From assembly GCF_001668615.1 (NCBI RefSeq), contig NZ_LZMC01000102.1:35815-99814 (forward strand): a stretch of 64,000 nucleotides of DNA, given 5' to 3'. Below the pieces are notes generated by a model, which did no database searches, was not told the origin of the DNA, and saw only the letters and a list, made by a program, of their open reading frames with translations. Position 1 is the first letter of the stretch. Every line of letters begins with the position of its first letter. The stretch comes from Mycobacterium sp. 1274761.0. Lineage in GTDB: Bacteria > Actinomycetota > Actinomycetes > Mycobacteriales > Mycobacteriaceae. Position numbers and translations under genes: made by a program. Below are positions 24,906 through 33,335 of the stretch, piece after piece.

Positions 24906-25664
24906 ATGAGTGGTCGATCGACTGGTGCCGAAGGGCTGCGCCTCCTGGTGGTCGGCGCCTCCTCCGGCATAGGCCACGCGGTGGCGGAGGGTGCCGCCGA
25001 GCTAGGCGCCAAGGTGGCGGTGGCCGCGCGGCGTACGGACCTGCTGACCAAGCTGGCCGACGCCATCGGTGGTACCGCCTTCGAACTGGACGTCGAGGAC
25101 ACCGCGGCGATCGACAAGGTGGTCGGCGAAGCGGCCGAATCGCTCGGCGGCCTCGACGCCGTGGTCTTCACGAGCACGGTCGTGCCCTTCGCGCACATCG
25201 AGGACACCGACGTGACGACGTGGGTGCACGCCTTCGCCGTCAACGCGGTGGGTGCGAACAATGTGCTTCGCGCCGCGCGGCCTCATCTGTCCGAGAACGG
25301 CGTGGTGCTGATCGCCTCGAGCCACGACGTCGGTCGCCCCCGGGCGGGGGTCTCGGCATACAGCGCGAGCAAGGCCGCTTTGGACGAGATCCTGCACTCG
25401 TGGCGAAGTGAACACCCCGAGCTGTCCATCGTGCGGGTAGGGATCGGGCCGACGGCCGACACCGAGATCCTGCGCGGCGCCGACCGGGATCTGCTGTCGA
25501 TGCTTTTCAAGTCGTGGGTGGAGCATGGCCAACTGCCAGCACAGATGTCGACGCTGAACGACGTCGCCAATACGTTGGTGTCGCTGGTGATCACCGCTCA
25601 TGCGAACCCGAGCGTGGTGCCGGAGATCGTCCAGCTGTCACCGCGCATCAGGAAAACTTCCTGA
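24906..25664 (+). CDS. Short-chain dehydrogenase/reductase, atypical subfamily
   Basis: 252 residues. The cofactor motif is VVGASSGIGHAVA with V instead of T at its first position. The active site is IASSHD and then YSASKAALDE. After it comes SWRSEHPELSIVRVGIGP, closely similar to the SDR at 2742-3530, so the two are paralogues. It probably forms an operon with the TVP38 gene and ends 13 bases before the convergent STAS gene. The ribosome-binding site GGAAGGG lies 8-14 bases upstream of the ATG. The substrate is unknown. Confidence 0.85.
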   Translation: MSGRSTGAEGLRLLVVGASSGIGHAVAEGAAELGAKVAVAARRTDLLTKLADAIGGTAFELDVEDTAAIDKVVGEAAESLGGLDAVVFTSTVVPFAHIEDTDVTTWVHAFAVNAVGANNVLRAARPHLSENGVVLIASSHDVGRPRAGVSAYSASKAALDEILHSWRSEHPELSIVRVGIGPTADTEILRGADRDLLSMLFKSWVEHGQLPAQMSTLNDVANTLVSLVITAHANPSVVPEIVQLSPRIRKTS

Positions 25665-25677
25665 GCCGCATTAGGCT

Positions 25678-25989
25678 TCAGCCCGCGGGTTCGACGACGG
25701 CCATTTCGGTGAGGCCGCTGATCGTCAAGACCGGGATCAGGATCGGGTTGACGATCAAGCGGATGCCCCCGGTGTGGTTGAACAGCGCGTTGATCGCGCA
25801 GCTGTCCAGGTAAGCGATGTCGGTGAGGTCGACGGTGAGGCGCGCCCCGTCGGCATCCACATACGCCCATCCCTCGTCGAGCGCACCGGCGAACGAGTCG
25901 ATGTTGCTGAGGTCGACCTCTCCTGCGGCCGTCAGCACGAACGTGCCGTCATCGCGCCGGTCGGTGGTGATGCTCAGCGGCGTCGCCAT
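25678..25989 (-). CDS. STAS-domain anti-sigma factor antagonist
   Basis: 103 residues, a single STAS domain: GEVDLSNIDSF and DLTDIAYLDSCAINAL, with Ser63 at the position phosphorylated in SpoIIAA and RsbV. In the unphosphorylated state such proteins bind an anti-sigma kinase and free the sigma factor. Its ATG overlaps the stop of the 1386-aa kinase/phosphatase gene by one base. The RsbW-type domain and the PP2C domain of that protein are its obvious kinase and phosphatase candidates. Confidence 0.88.
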   Translation of the reverse strand: MATPLSITTDRRDDGTFVLTAAGEVDLSNIDSFAGALDEGWAYVDADGARLTVDLTDIAYLDSCAINALFNHTGGIRLIVNPILIPVLTISGLTEMAVVEPAG

Positions 25990-28900
25990 CAGGCGATCCT
26001 GGCGTGCATGTGAACTGTGGTCCCGGAGTCTCGCGGCAGAATGGTGACATCTTGCATCAGCGCGCGCATGAGCGCGATACCCCGGCCGCGGTGGGTGGCC
26101 GCCACCGGCGTTTTCCAGCTCCCGCCATCGCTGACGGTGACGTGCAGCCGATCGGCATAGGCCCTGGCGCGCAGCCTGATGGTGCCCTCCACGAGACGGT
26201 GCCCATGCTCGATCGCATTGGAGAGCGCCTCACCGGTGGCGATGAGCACCTTGAGCGATTGATCCGCATCCACCCCCGCTAGGGTCAACCAGCCTTTGAG
26301 AGCGGCCCGGGTCGACGCGAGATGACTCGGGTCGGCGGGCAGTTCGAGCTCCAGCGGACCCGGTTGGCGGTACAGCAGAACAGCAACGTCGTCCTGGTAG
26401 CCGTCGCCCGGCGCCAGCCCCGACATCACGTGCACGGCAACGTCCTCGAGCCCGCTGTCGCGGTTCTCCTGCACGACGCCTGCGGCGCGAGTGATGCCGA
26501 TGTCCAACGGCTCGCGCCGGCGCTCGACCAGGCCGTCGGTGTAGAGCAGCAAGGTGGCCCGAGGCGGCAAGATCTCCCGATGCTCCGGCCGGGGCCTGTT
26601 CTTGATGGACACGCCGAGAGGGGTGGCGCGGGCCCTGTCGAGGAGGCGCATGGTGCCGTCAGCCAGCACCATGATCGGGGGCGGGTGACCGGCGCTGGAG
26701 TACACCAGCTCTCCGCTGTCCGGTGTGAGCACCGCGCAGAAGGCGGTGGTGCATCGCGCGCCTGCCAACCGCTGGGCGAACTGGTCCACAGCGGTCAACG
26801 CTGCACTCGGGCTGGGGATGTCCAAAAGCAGTGCCCGGCAAGCGCTTCGGAGCTGACCCATGACCGTTGCAGCCGACAGCCCGTGGCCGACACAGTCGCC
26901 GACGATGAGCGCGATGCGGCCGTCGTCGAGGTCGACCACGTCATACCAGTCGCCACCCACCGCAAGCGGACGGGAGGCGGGCTGGTAGCGCACCGCAAAG
27001 CCACTGGGCAGTGTCGCTGGACCGAGGATCGCGTTCTGCAGCGCCAGCGCCGTCTCACGCTGCTGGTCGATCTGATGAAGCCGCTGTAGGCCCTGGCTGA
27101 GGCGCCCCGCCAAAACGGTGAGCAGCATGCCGTCTTCGGAGGTGAAGGGTCGCTTCTCGGCCAGCTCGATGTTAATCACCATGACCCCGCCGGGATGCTG
27201 CAACGCGATACCCGCGAAACCCGGCCGCGTGGCCTCGACTGCCAGCAGGTCACCCTCACTCAACGATCTGATCATCCGCTGCGTGGCCACGGGCAGATCG
27301 GCCCATTGCGACGGCTCACCGACGCAAACCATATGCGGCGCAACGGTTTCGGTGCCGCCGTGCGGCAATATGACGGCGATCACCCGGTGCGCCTGCCACA
27401 GCCTGTGCAGCTCCTGTGCTGCAGCGCGCACCGCGGCGTCGACGCTGTCGGCTTGCACGAGCCGCTGGCCGAGGGAGGCGAGCGCCGTTTCGCGTTGCAC
27501 GGTGTAATGCTCGGCGGTCACATCGCGGAATGTGCCGACCGTGACACGGCGACCGGTGTCGGGGTCCTGGGTGTGGTTGAACGTGACCGCAGCCCAAATA
27601 CGGTGGCCGTCATGGTGATTCATCGGGATCGTATACGTCCCGTGGTCGTCGTTCAGCAACGTCTCGAACGCCGATTCGATCTGCCGGCGCGCCTGCGGGT
27701 CGACATCGGCGGACGGCCACCACGGGAACGGCGGCTCGTATGGCAACCCGTCGGGACCGTACCCGATGATTTCGGCGAACGCGGCGTTGATCTCGACGAT
27801 CGCGCCCTGCTCGTCACACGCGAAGAACGCTTCCTGCAGGGAATCGACAAGCGCTGCGCGCCAACGCGAGTGATGAGTGCGCAGCCGGGCCAGCTCAATG
27901 ATCGCGCGCGCGCGGGCCAGCAGTTCTGCGGCGGCGAACGGCTTGACCAGGTAGTCGTCGGCGCCGGCTTCCAGCCCTTCGATCGACGCCTCCTGCCCGG
28001 CGCGCGCCGACAGCAGCAGCACCGGGACCGCCGCGGTACGGGCATCGGAGCGCAGCGCCGCAACCAACGCCAGCCCGTCCAGACGCGGCATCATCACGTC
28101 GCTGATGACCAGGTCGGGGATGTCGGCGCGGACGGCGTCCAACGCCTGCTGGCCATCGGTGGCCGAATCGACGCGGTACCCGGCCGCGCTCAACAGACGT
28201 CCGAGGTATTCACGCATATCGGCGTTGTCGTCGGCGATCAGCACCCGCGTCGTCGAATCGGCCGATGCAGCGGCGTTGACCGCGGCGTCGGGCAGCCGGT
28301 CCACCGCGACGTGCTGGTTGTCCGCCGCCGGGTCGGCGGGCATCCAGCGCAGCGCCTCCTGGACGAACGGTTCAGCGATGTCTGAAGGGGCGCGGCGGGC
28401 TCGCGTCGGGGCGACAGCGTCGGCAGGCAGATGCTCGGCCCCGAACCGCAGTCGAATAGTGAAAGTGGTTCCCTGCCCCTCGACGCTGTCGGCCGTGATG
28501 GTGCCGCCGTGCAGACGGACCAGCTCTTCCACTAGGGCCAGGCCGATTCCGCTGCCCTCGTGGGAACGCGCATACGACGACTCGATGCGATGGAACCTCT
28601 CGAAGAGCCGGGGCATCTCCTCGGCGGGCACACCGATCCCCGTGTCGGTGACGGTCACCACCGCTTCGTCGCGGTCGCGCCTTACCCGTATGGAGATGGC
28701 GCCCTCGAAGGTGAATTTCAGCGCGTTCGACAACAGGTTGAGGACGACCTTCTCCCACATGTCGCGGTCCACGTACACGGGTTCTTCCAGCGCGGGGCAG
28801 TCGACGTAGAACTCCAGCCCGGCGCGGTCCACAGCGGACCGGAAAACGCTGGCCAGGTCGGCGGTGACGGCAGCGAGGTCGACCGGCTCGTAGTGCGCCT

Positions 28901-30149
28901 GCGCACGCCCGGCCTCGATGCGGGAGAAGTCCAGCAGCGTGTTCACCAGCTTGGTCAGCCGCAACCCGTTTCGCCAGACGACGTCGAGGTTCTCGCGCGC
29001 CTCATCGTCCATGCCTGCGGTCCTGCCGCGAAGCTCGGCGACCGGGTCGAGGATCAAGGTCAACGGGGTGCGGAACTCGTGGCTGATGTTGGAGAAGAAA
29101 ATGGTCTTGGCGCGGTCGAGCTCGGCCAGCTCCTCGGCTCGTCTCTGCTGAGCGCGAAAGCTCCTGGCGCTGCCGATCCCGGCGGCGATGTGGGCGGCGA
29201 CCAGCGTCACCAAGCCGGTGTTTCTCTCGTTGATCGGCCGATACCGGTTCAGCGCGGCGACCAGGAAACCACTGGAGATACCGCCCTGCTCGATCAGCGG
29301 CACGACCAGTGCCTTGACGGGCGGTTCGGGCCACGCGCCGGTTGGGAGGTCGGTATATGGGGCGCCCGCAAGGTCCACGAGCACCGATTCACCCCGTGCG
29401 GCCCTCGCCACCGGCCACCCTGTCGAGTCGTCAGCGCGCAGGACAGCCGGTGCTGCGGGATGACCAGGGGCGATGCCGCTCATCCCCGCAAGCCGTGCGT
29501 CGCCGGCTTCGTCGAAGAGGTACGTCATCGTGAACGGCATGTCGCGCGGGTTCTTCGCGAGCTGACGGTGGGCGAACGCCAGGCTTTCTTCCTCGGTGCG
29601 CGCGACGCTGCGGTCGGAGCCGAGGTCGCGCAGCGTCGCCATCCGCCGCTCGCCGATCACCCTCTGCGTGTCCTCGCTGACGACGCACAGCATGCCGACG
29701 ACGTGACCCTCGTCGTCGCGCAATGGGCTGTATGAGAACGTGTGGTAGGTCTCTTCGGGATAACCGGAGCGCTCGAGAAACAGGAGCAGACCCTCGTCCC
29801 AGGTGGCTTGCCCGGTGGAGAGCACCCGATCGATCCGCGGACCGATGTCATCCCAGATCTCCGACCAGACCTCGTTGGCCGGCCGACCGAGGGCCCACGG
29901 GTACTTGCGGCCAAGGGTGTCCCGGCGGTAGGCCGCGTTGCAGAAAAACGTGAGTTCCGGTCCCCATGCCATCCACATGGGGAAGCGGGACGACAGCAGG
30001 ATGCTGACGGTGGTCTGCAGGCTCTGCGGCCAGCCCGACGGGGAACCGAGTGGCGTACCGCCCCAGTCGACCTGCACGAGATCGCGACCGACGTCGGGGT
30101 CGGCGCTGAAGACGGCGGCGTGCGAACCGGGTCCGCCGTCGCCGATCAT
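25989..30149 (-). CDS. Hybrid histidine kinase-receiver-SpoIIE phosphatase-RsbW kinase fusion
   Basis: 1386 residues in one chain. In order: PAS-like domain (about 40-165), GAF-like (180-340), HisKA with His357 in SNISHEFRTP, HATPase (N box NLLSNALKF, DTGIGVP, GSGIGLAL; 465-570), receiver (635-750; Asp684 in VISDVMMPR, Lys736), PAS (770-885), GAF-like (895-1025), SpoIIE/PP2C phosphatase (1045-1262; metal aspartates in GGDWYD, GDCVGHG, YTDG, QDD), and an RsbW-type HATPase (1268-1386; GEALSNAIEHG). It is cytosolic; no membrane segment is seen. It joins a two-component phosphorelay to partner switching of a stress sigma factor. M. tuberculosis Rv1364c is a smaller relative of the second half. 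STAS genes overlap both ends. Confidence 0.93.
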   Translation of the reverse strand: MIGDGGPGSHAAVFSADPDVGRDLVQVDWGGTPLGSPSGWPQSLQTTVSILLSSRFPMWMAWGPELTFFCNAAYRRDTLGRKYPWALGRPANEVWSEIWDDIGPRIDRVLSTGQATWDEGLLLFLERSGYPEETYHTFSYSPLRDDEGHVVGMLCVVSEDTQRVIGERRMATLRDLGSDRSVARTEEESLAFAHRQLAKNPRDMPFTMTYLFDEAGDARLAGMSGIAPGHPAAPAVLRADDSTGWPVARAARGESVLVDLAGAPYTDLPTGAWPEPPVKALVVPLIEQGGISSGFLVAALNRYRPINERNTGLVTLVAAHIAAGIGSARSFRAQQRRAEELAELDRAKTIFFSNISHEFRTPLTLILDPVAELRGRTAGMDDEARENLDVVWRNGLRLTKLVNTLLDFSRIEAGRAQAHYEPVDLAAVTADLASVFRSAVDRAGLEFYVDCPALEEPVYVDRDMWEKVVLNLLSNALKFTFEGAISIRVRRDRDEAVVTVTDTGIGVPAEEMPRLFERFHRIESSYARSHEGSGIGLALVEELVRLHGGTITADSVEGQGTTFTIRLRFGAEHLPADAVAPTRARRAPSDIAEPFVQEALRWMPADPAADNQHVAVDRLPDAAVNAAASADSTTRVLIADDNADMREYLGRLLSAAGYRVDSATDGQQALDAVRADIPDLVISDVMMPRLDGLALVAALRSDARTAAVPVLLLSARAGQEASIEGLEAGADDYLVKPFAAAELLARARAIIELARLRTHHSRWRAALVDSLQEAFFACDEQGAIVEINAAFAEIIGYGPDGLPYEPPFPWWPSADVDPQARRQIESAFETLLNDDHGTYTIPMNHHDGHRIWAAVTFNHTQDPDTGRRVTVGTFRDVTAEHYTVQRETALASLGQRLVQADSVDAAVRAAAQELHRLWQAHRVIAVILPHGGTETVAPHMVCVGEPSQWADLPVATQRMIRSLSEGDLLAVEATRPGFAGIALQHPGGVMVINIELAEKRPFTSEDGMLLTVLAGRLSQGLQRLHQIDQQRETALALQNAILGPATLPSGFAVRYQPASRPLAVGGDWYDVVDLDDGRIALIVGDCVGHGLSAATVMGQLRSACRALLLDIPSPSAALTAVDQFAQRLAGARCTTAFCAVLTPDSGELVYSSAGHPPPIMVLADGTMRLLDRARATPLGVSIKNRPRPEHREILPPRATLLLYTDGLVERRREPLDIGITRAAGVVQENRDSGLEDVAVHVMSGLAPGDGYQDDVAVLLYRQPGPLELELPADPSHLASTRAALKGWLTLAGVDADQSLKVLIATGEALSNAIEHGHRLVEGTIRLRARAYADRLHVTVSDGGSWKTPVAATHRGRGIALMRALMQDVTILPRDSGTTVHMHARIA

Positions 30150-30511
30150 GTTTTGTCGTCAGTTCGGTCGAGCGCCTCGTTCAAGGTCTGGTACGGCCGC
30201 AGAACCTTGTCGAGCTTGGTGACCTCGATCGGCATGAGCACCTCGGCGTTACTGGCGACCACGCGGACGGCGACTCCGTCGGCCATCCCCTTCTCGTAAC
30301 AGCCCAGCACGGCGTTCAGTCCGGCGCTGCCGAAGTACCTCACGGCGCTCAGTTCGAGCACCAGCAGTCGGGCCGGATGTGCAGAGGCCGCGTCGAGCGC
30401 AGCCTCGAGATGAGAGATCAATGTGTCGACGGTGCCCGAATCGATCTCGCCGGTTGCCCAGACGACGACGGCCGCGTCGCGCATGTCCTGAGTGACTTCC
30501 AATAGCGCCAC
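30146..30511 (-). CDS. STAS-domain anti-sigma factor antagonist
   Basis: 121 residues with one STAS domain (GEIDSGTVDTLI, VLELSAVRYFGSAGLNAV). Ser62 sits at the phosphorylation position; the preceding residue is Gly rather than the usual Asp. The GTG start follows GGAGGTGA. Its TGA overlaps the ATG of the fusion kinase gene by four bases (ATGA), so it is the first gene of a three-gene signalling operon. It likely feeds into or is modified by the RsbW and PP2C domains of that protein. The C-terminal tail RPYQTLNEALDRTDD is extra. Confidence 0.87.
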   Translation of the reverse strand: MALLEVTQDMRDAAVVVWATGEIDSGTVDTLISHLEAALDAASAHPARLLVLELSAVRYFGSAGLNAVLGCYEKGMADGVAVRVVASNAEVLMPIEVTKLDKVLRPYQTLNEALDRTDDKT

Positions 30512-30576
30512 GCGTCCGTCACCTCCCGCCCTGTGAGGTTTCCAATTTAAGCCAAATGATGCGCTATGGCGGGGCC

Positions 30577-30590
30577 GAACCTGCAGGTTC
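30577..30590. promoter_or_regulatory. Perfect 14-base palindrome upstream of the STAS operon
   Basis: GAACCTGCAGGTTC lies in the 99-base gap upstream of the STAS-kinase-STAS operon and downstream of the PAS-ANTAR gene on the same strand. It is the right size for a dimeric repressor site. It may also form a short hairpin at the end of the ANTAR transcript. Confidence 0.35.
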
Positions 30591-30610
30591 TGGAGAAGAA
30601 ACCGGCGACG

Positions 30611-31291
30611 CTAACGGTTGCGGGTAGTGCCGACGCGGGTGTGCGCGGTCAGTAGCAGATGGTCGAACTCCCGCTGCAAATTGTCCGGCTGGCAACGCAA
30701 CGTTTCGAGCTCGGCCACGATCTGGGCGGCAAGCGCCCGCAGTTTGGTGTTCGTCTGCTGCGAGCGCCACAGCAGGATCTCGAACGCCGCGTCGGGGCTG
30801 ATGCGGTAGACGACCATCAGCGCGCCCTTGGCTTGTTCGATCGCCGCGCGCGCCTCGAAGAGTTCTGGCAGCGATTCGTCGAGTGCCTGTCTGCGGGCGT
30901 GACGGAAGGTGTCGGTTAGGTCGACGTAGTAACCCTCACTACCCACCAAGGCGCCGTTGCTGTCCAGCATCCGATCGGCGAGGACCAGCACCGTGTGCTC
31001 GTGCCCGGAGGTGTCGATGAACCGGTGGCGGCTGGAGAAGGAGCCGCCGAAGTGAAGCAGATGGTCGAGGAGGTCCTGAACATGCTGGCGGTCGTCGGGG
31101 TGCTTGTGGGAGAGCAGCAGCTCGGTGGTCGGAACGACCGTGCCGGGTTCGTAGCCGTGCATCCGGGCGACTTCGTCGGACCATTCCCATCGTTGCCCCA
31201 CGAACCAGAAACGGAAGCTGCCCACGTTGAGGTTGGGTCCGATGCCTGCGGGCACCTCGGGTTCCCGGCGGGCCGAATCCGGCTTGGTCAT
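30611..31291 (-). CDS. PAS-ANTAR domain protein (RNA-binding antitermination regulator)
   Basis: 226 residues. The N-terminal PAS_3-type domain covers about residues 25-130 (FVGQRWEWSDEVARMHGY, HPDDRQHV, RHRFIDTSG). The C-terminal ANTAR domain covers about 145-205 (AAIEQAKGALMVVYRISPDAA, AALAAQIV). ANTAR proteins bind dual stem-loops in nascent RNA and prevent termination; in mycobacteria they regulate lipid and redox genes. It is transcribed in the same direction as, and upstream of, the STAS/kinase operon, so both may belong to one stress response. Its own signal input is presumably the PAS domain. Confidence 0.9.
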   Translation of the reverse strand: MTKPDSARREPEVPAGIGPNLNVGSFRFWFVGQRWEWSDEVARMHGYEPGTVVPTTELLLSHKHPDDRQHVQDLLDHLLHFGGSFSSRHRFIDTSGHEHTVLVLADRMLDSNGALVGSEGYYVDLTDTFRHARRQALDESLPELFEARAAIEQAKGALMVVYRISPDAAFEILLWRSQQTNTKLRALAAQIVAELETLRCQPDNLQREFDHLLLTAHTRVGTTRNR

Positions 31292-31307
31292 ACGTAGGAT
31301 TGTTGCA

Positions 31308-32276
31308 TCAGTTCACTTGCCGCGAGCGCCCTTTGACGCGGTGCAGCAGATGCATGATGCCCACGAGCGCGGCACCGACGATCAGACCGATCACCGCCGA
31401 TGCCGCGGTGTTGACCAGCCACGCGAGCACACCACCGACCGCCTCGACGGTGTGATGCACCTTCTCCTCCGTGTGGTGGATCAGCCCATACGGGGTGTGC
31501 CAGCCGAGCTCGTCGGACCCGACGAGCAGGATGTGTCCGCCGACCCACAACATCGCGATCGTTCCGATGGTCGAGAGGGCCGAGAGCAGCTTCGGCATCC
31601 CCCGGACGAGCCCGCGTCCGACCCGCTGCGCCAGCCGTGGCGAGCGTTGGGTGAGGCTCAGCCCGACGTCGTCCATCTTCACGATCGCGGCGACGACCCC
31701 GTACACCACCGCGGTGATGACCACGGCAACGATCGCGAGAATGATCAGCCGCGGCAAAAAAGCCTGGTCGGCGACCTCGTTGAGGGCGATCACCATGATC
31801 TCGGCCGACAACACGAAATCTGTCCGGACCGCTCCGGTGACCATGAACTTCTCGGCGTCGGCGCCCCTCTCGGCGACGGGCGCGGCGCCGTGCGGGCCGT
31901 AGCCGTGTTCGCCGCCTCGATTGAGAAGCGCCTCCACGACCTTCTCGGCGCCCTCATAGCAGAGGTAGGCCCCGCCCAGCATCAGGATGGGCGTCAACAG
32001 CCACGGGACGAACTGACTCAGCAGCAACGCCGCGGGCAGGATGAACAGCAACTTGTTGCGCAGCGACCCGACCGCGATCCGCTTGATGATCGGCAGCTCG
32101 CGGTCGGCTGCGATACCGCGGACGTATTGCGGGGTCACCGCGGTGTCGTCGATCACCACGCCCGCCGCTTTGGCCGTCGCGCGGCCCGTCGCGGTTCCGA
32201 TGTCGTCGACCGAGGCCGCCGCCAGCTTCGCAATCGCCGCAACGTCGTCCAGGAGCCCGAACAGGCCGCCGCTCAT
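31308..32276 (-). CDS. DUF808 family membrane protein
   Basis: 322 residues. The N-terminus GGLFGLLDDVAAIAKLAAAS is characteristic of the DUF808 (YedI) family. Several hydrophobic segments follow (LLFILPAALLLSQFVPWLL, ILAIVAVVITAVVYGVVAAI). A conserved soluble loop contains LNRGGEH and EKFMVTGAVRTDFVLSAEIM. It is an inner-membrane protein of unknown function. It lies between the ANTAR gene (17 bases) and the esterase gene (39 bases) on the same strand. Confidence 0.87.
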   Translation of the reverse strand: MSGGLFGLLDDVAAIAKLAAASVDDIGTATGRATAKAAGVVIDDTAVTPQYVRGIAADRELPIIKRIAVGSLRNKLLFILPAALLLSQFVPWLLTPILMLGGAYLCYEGAEKVVEALLNRGGEHGYGPHGAAPVAERGADAEKFMVTGAVRTDFVLSAEIMVIALNEVADQAFLPRLIILAIVAVVITAVVYGVVAAIVKMDDVGLSLTQRSPRLAQRVGRGLVRGMPKLLSALSTIGTIAMLWVGGHILLVGSDELGWHTPYGLIHHTEEKVHHTVEAVGGVLAWLVNTAASAVIGLIVGAALVGIMHLLHRVKGRSRQVN

Positions 32277-32315
32277 CGCGTCTCCCTCATCGCGTTGGAG
32301 ACTACCGCGACGGGC

Positions 32316-33260
32316 TCACCTGGCATGCGCGGCGAAAAACTGTGCGCTGGCCTCCGAAGCCCCGCCGAACCACTCATGGCCGCCGCCGTCCACCGCGACG
32401 AACACCACCTCGGTGCCGTCGGCGCAACCCGATGACGTGAAGCGGTGCGCCGCGGCGCCGACCGTGTCTTCGACGGGTGCGCCAGGGCAGCGATCGACGT
32501 CGCGCCACCGCGCGGCCATCGCCGGGGGCGCCACGATGTCGCTGGGGCCGCCGCGCCCGACCATTCCGCCGCCGCTGTAGGGCACCACCGGATCGACGAC
32601 GCCATGCGTCTCGAGAACGGAGACCGGCCGCGACGGCGCACACGGAACCGCCGACCCCAACGAGCCCGCGACGGGCGCGATCGCGGCGACCACGTCGGCG
32701 CGCTCACAAGCCAGCCGGGTGGCCATGAAAGCGCCCGCCGACATACCCGTCGCGAAGACATGCCCTGGGGCGATGCCGTAGTCGTGTGTGAGCCGGTCGG
32801 CAAGCGCGGCGAGGAAGCCGACGTCGTCCACACCCTGACGGTCGGGCATCGAGGCGCCGCGTCCGTCGGCCCAGCTGAGGTCGATGCCGTCGGGGTATAC
32901 CACGGCGAACCCGAACCGGTCGGCGACGGCGTTGTAGTTGGTCACAGCGGCCTGCACGCTTCCGGTCTGTCCGGCGCCGTGCAGGTTGATGACGAGACCG
33001 GCCGGATGGGCGACACCGGCCGGCACGTGCACCTCATAGCTGCGCTGCATCCCGGCGAACGACAGCATCCCTGCGGTGTTGATGGCAGGGGTCGCCGAGG
33101 CCTCACCACCGCTGTAGAAAACACAGCTCGCTGCCGCCAAAACCGCGGACGATACGCGCAGAAGGCCGGCCAGCACGGGCGTGAGTATCCGCACGCGGGG
33201 TGGCGTGGAGATGAACGGCGGGTGCCCAATGTCACACCGCGAGGTGGCGAACCGACGCAT
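32316..33260 (-). CDS. Secreted PHB-depolymerase-like esterase
   Basis: 314 residues. A long basic N-terminus leads into a hydrophobic stretch (VLAGLLRVSSAVLAAASC) and a likely signal-peptidase site after ASA. A cysteine at the end of the stretch gives a weak lipobox, so a lipoprotein is possible. The alpha/beta-hydrolase core has the nucleophile in FATGMSAGAFM, an aspartate near VVDPVVPYSG and the histidine in GGGHEWFG. It resembles the polyhydroxybutyrate depolymerase/LpqC group. GGGGGA lies just before the ATG; a GTG at 33194 is an alternative start. The substrate is unknown. Confidence 0.82.
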   Translation of the reverse strand: MRRFATSRCDIGHPPFISTPPRVRILTPVLAGLLRVSSAVLAAASCVFYSGGEASATPAINTAGMLSFAGMQRSYEVHVPAGVAHPAGLVINLHGAGQTGSVQAAVTNYNAVADRFGFAVVYPDGIDLSWADGRGASMPDRQGVDDVGFLAALADRLTHDYGIAPGHVFATGMSAGAFMATRLACERADVVAAIAPVAGSLGSAVPCAPSRPVSVLETHGVVDPVVPYSGGGMVGRGGPSDIVAPPAMAARWRDVDRCPGAPVEDTVGAAAHRFTSSGCADGTEVVFVAVDGGGHEWFGGASEASAQFFAAHAR

Positions 33261-33335
33261 AAGTGTCCCCCGGCCGTGGCATAGACGAACGAGCCCTTAT
33301 ATGTCTACTCCCGGGAGAGAGATGTCGAGGTACCT

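Noticed and set aside
27195..28385. 396-codon open frame on the plus strand inside the fusion kinase gene
   Set aside because: Antisense to well-defined receiver, PAS and GAF domains; its composition is typical of a shadow frame.
28560..29735. 391-codon open frame on the plus strand
   Set aside because: Antisense to the histidine kinase core, with no recognisable protein features.
25989..30149. Two separate genes (histidine kinase and SpoIIE/RsbW protein) wrongly joined
   Set aside because: The frame is continuous through the linker between the receiver and the second PAS domain, with protein-like sequence and no internal ribosome-binding site noticed.
31227..32435. 402-codon open frame on the plus strand
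   Set aside because: Antisense to the DUF808 gene; very rich in His, Asp and Arg with no domain signal.
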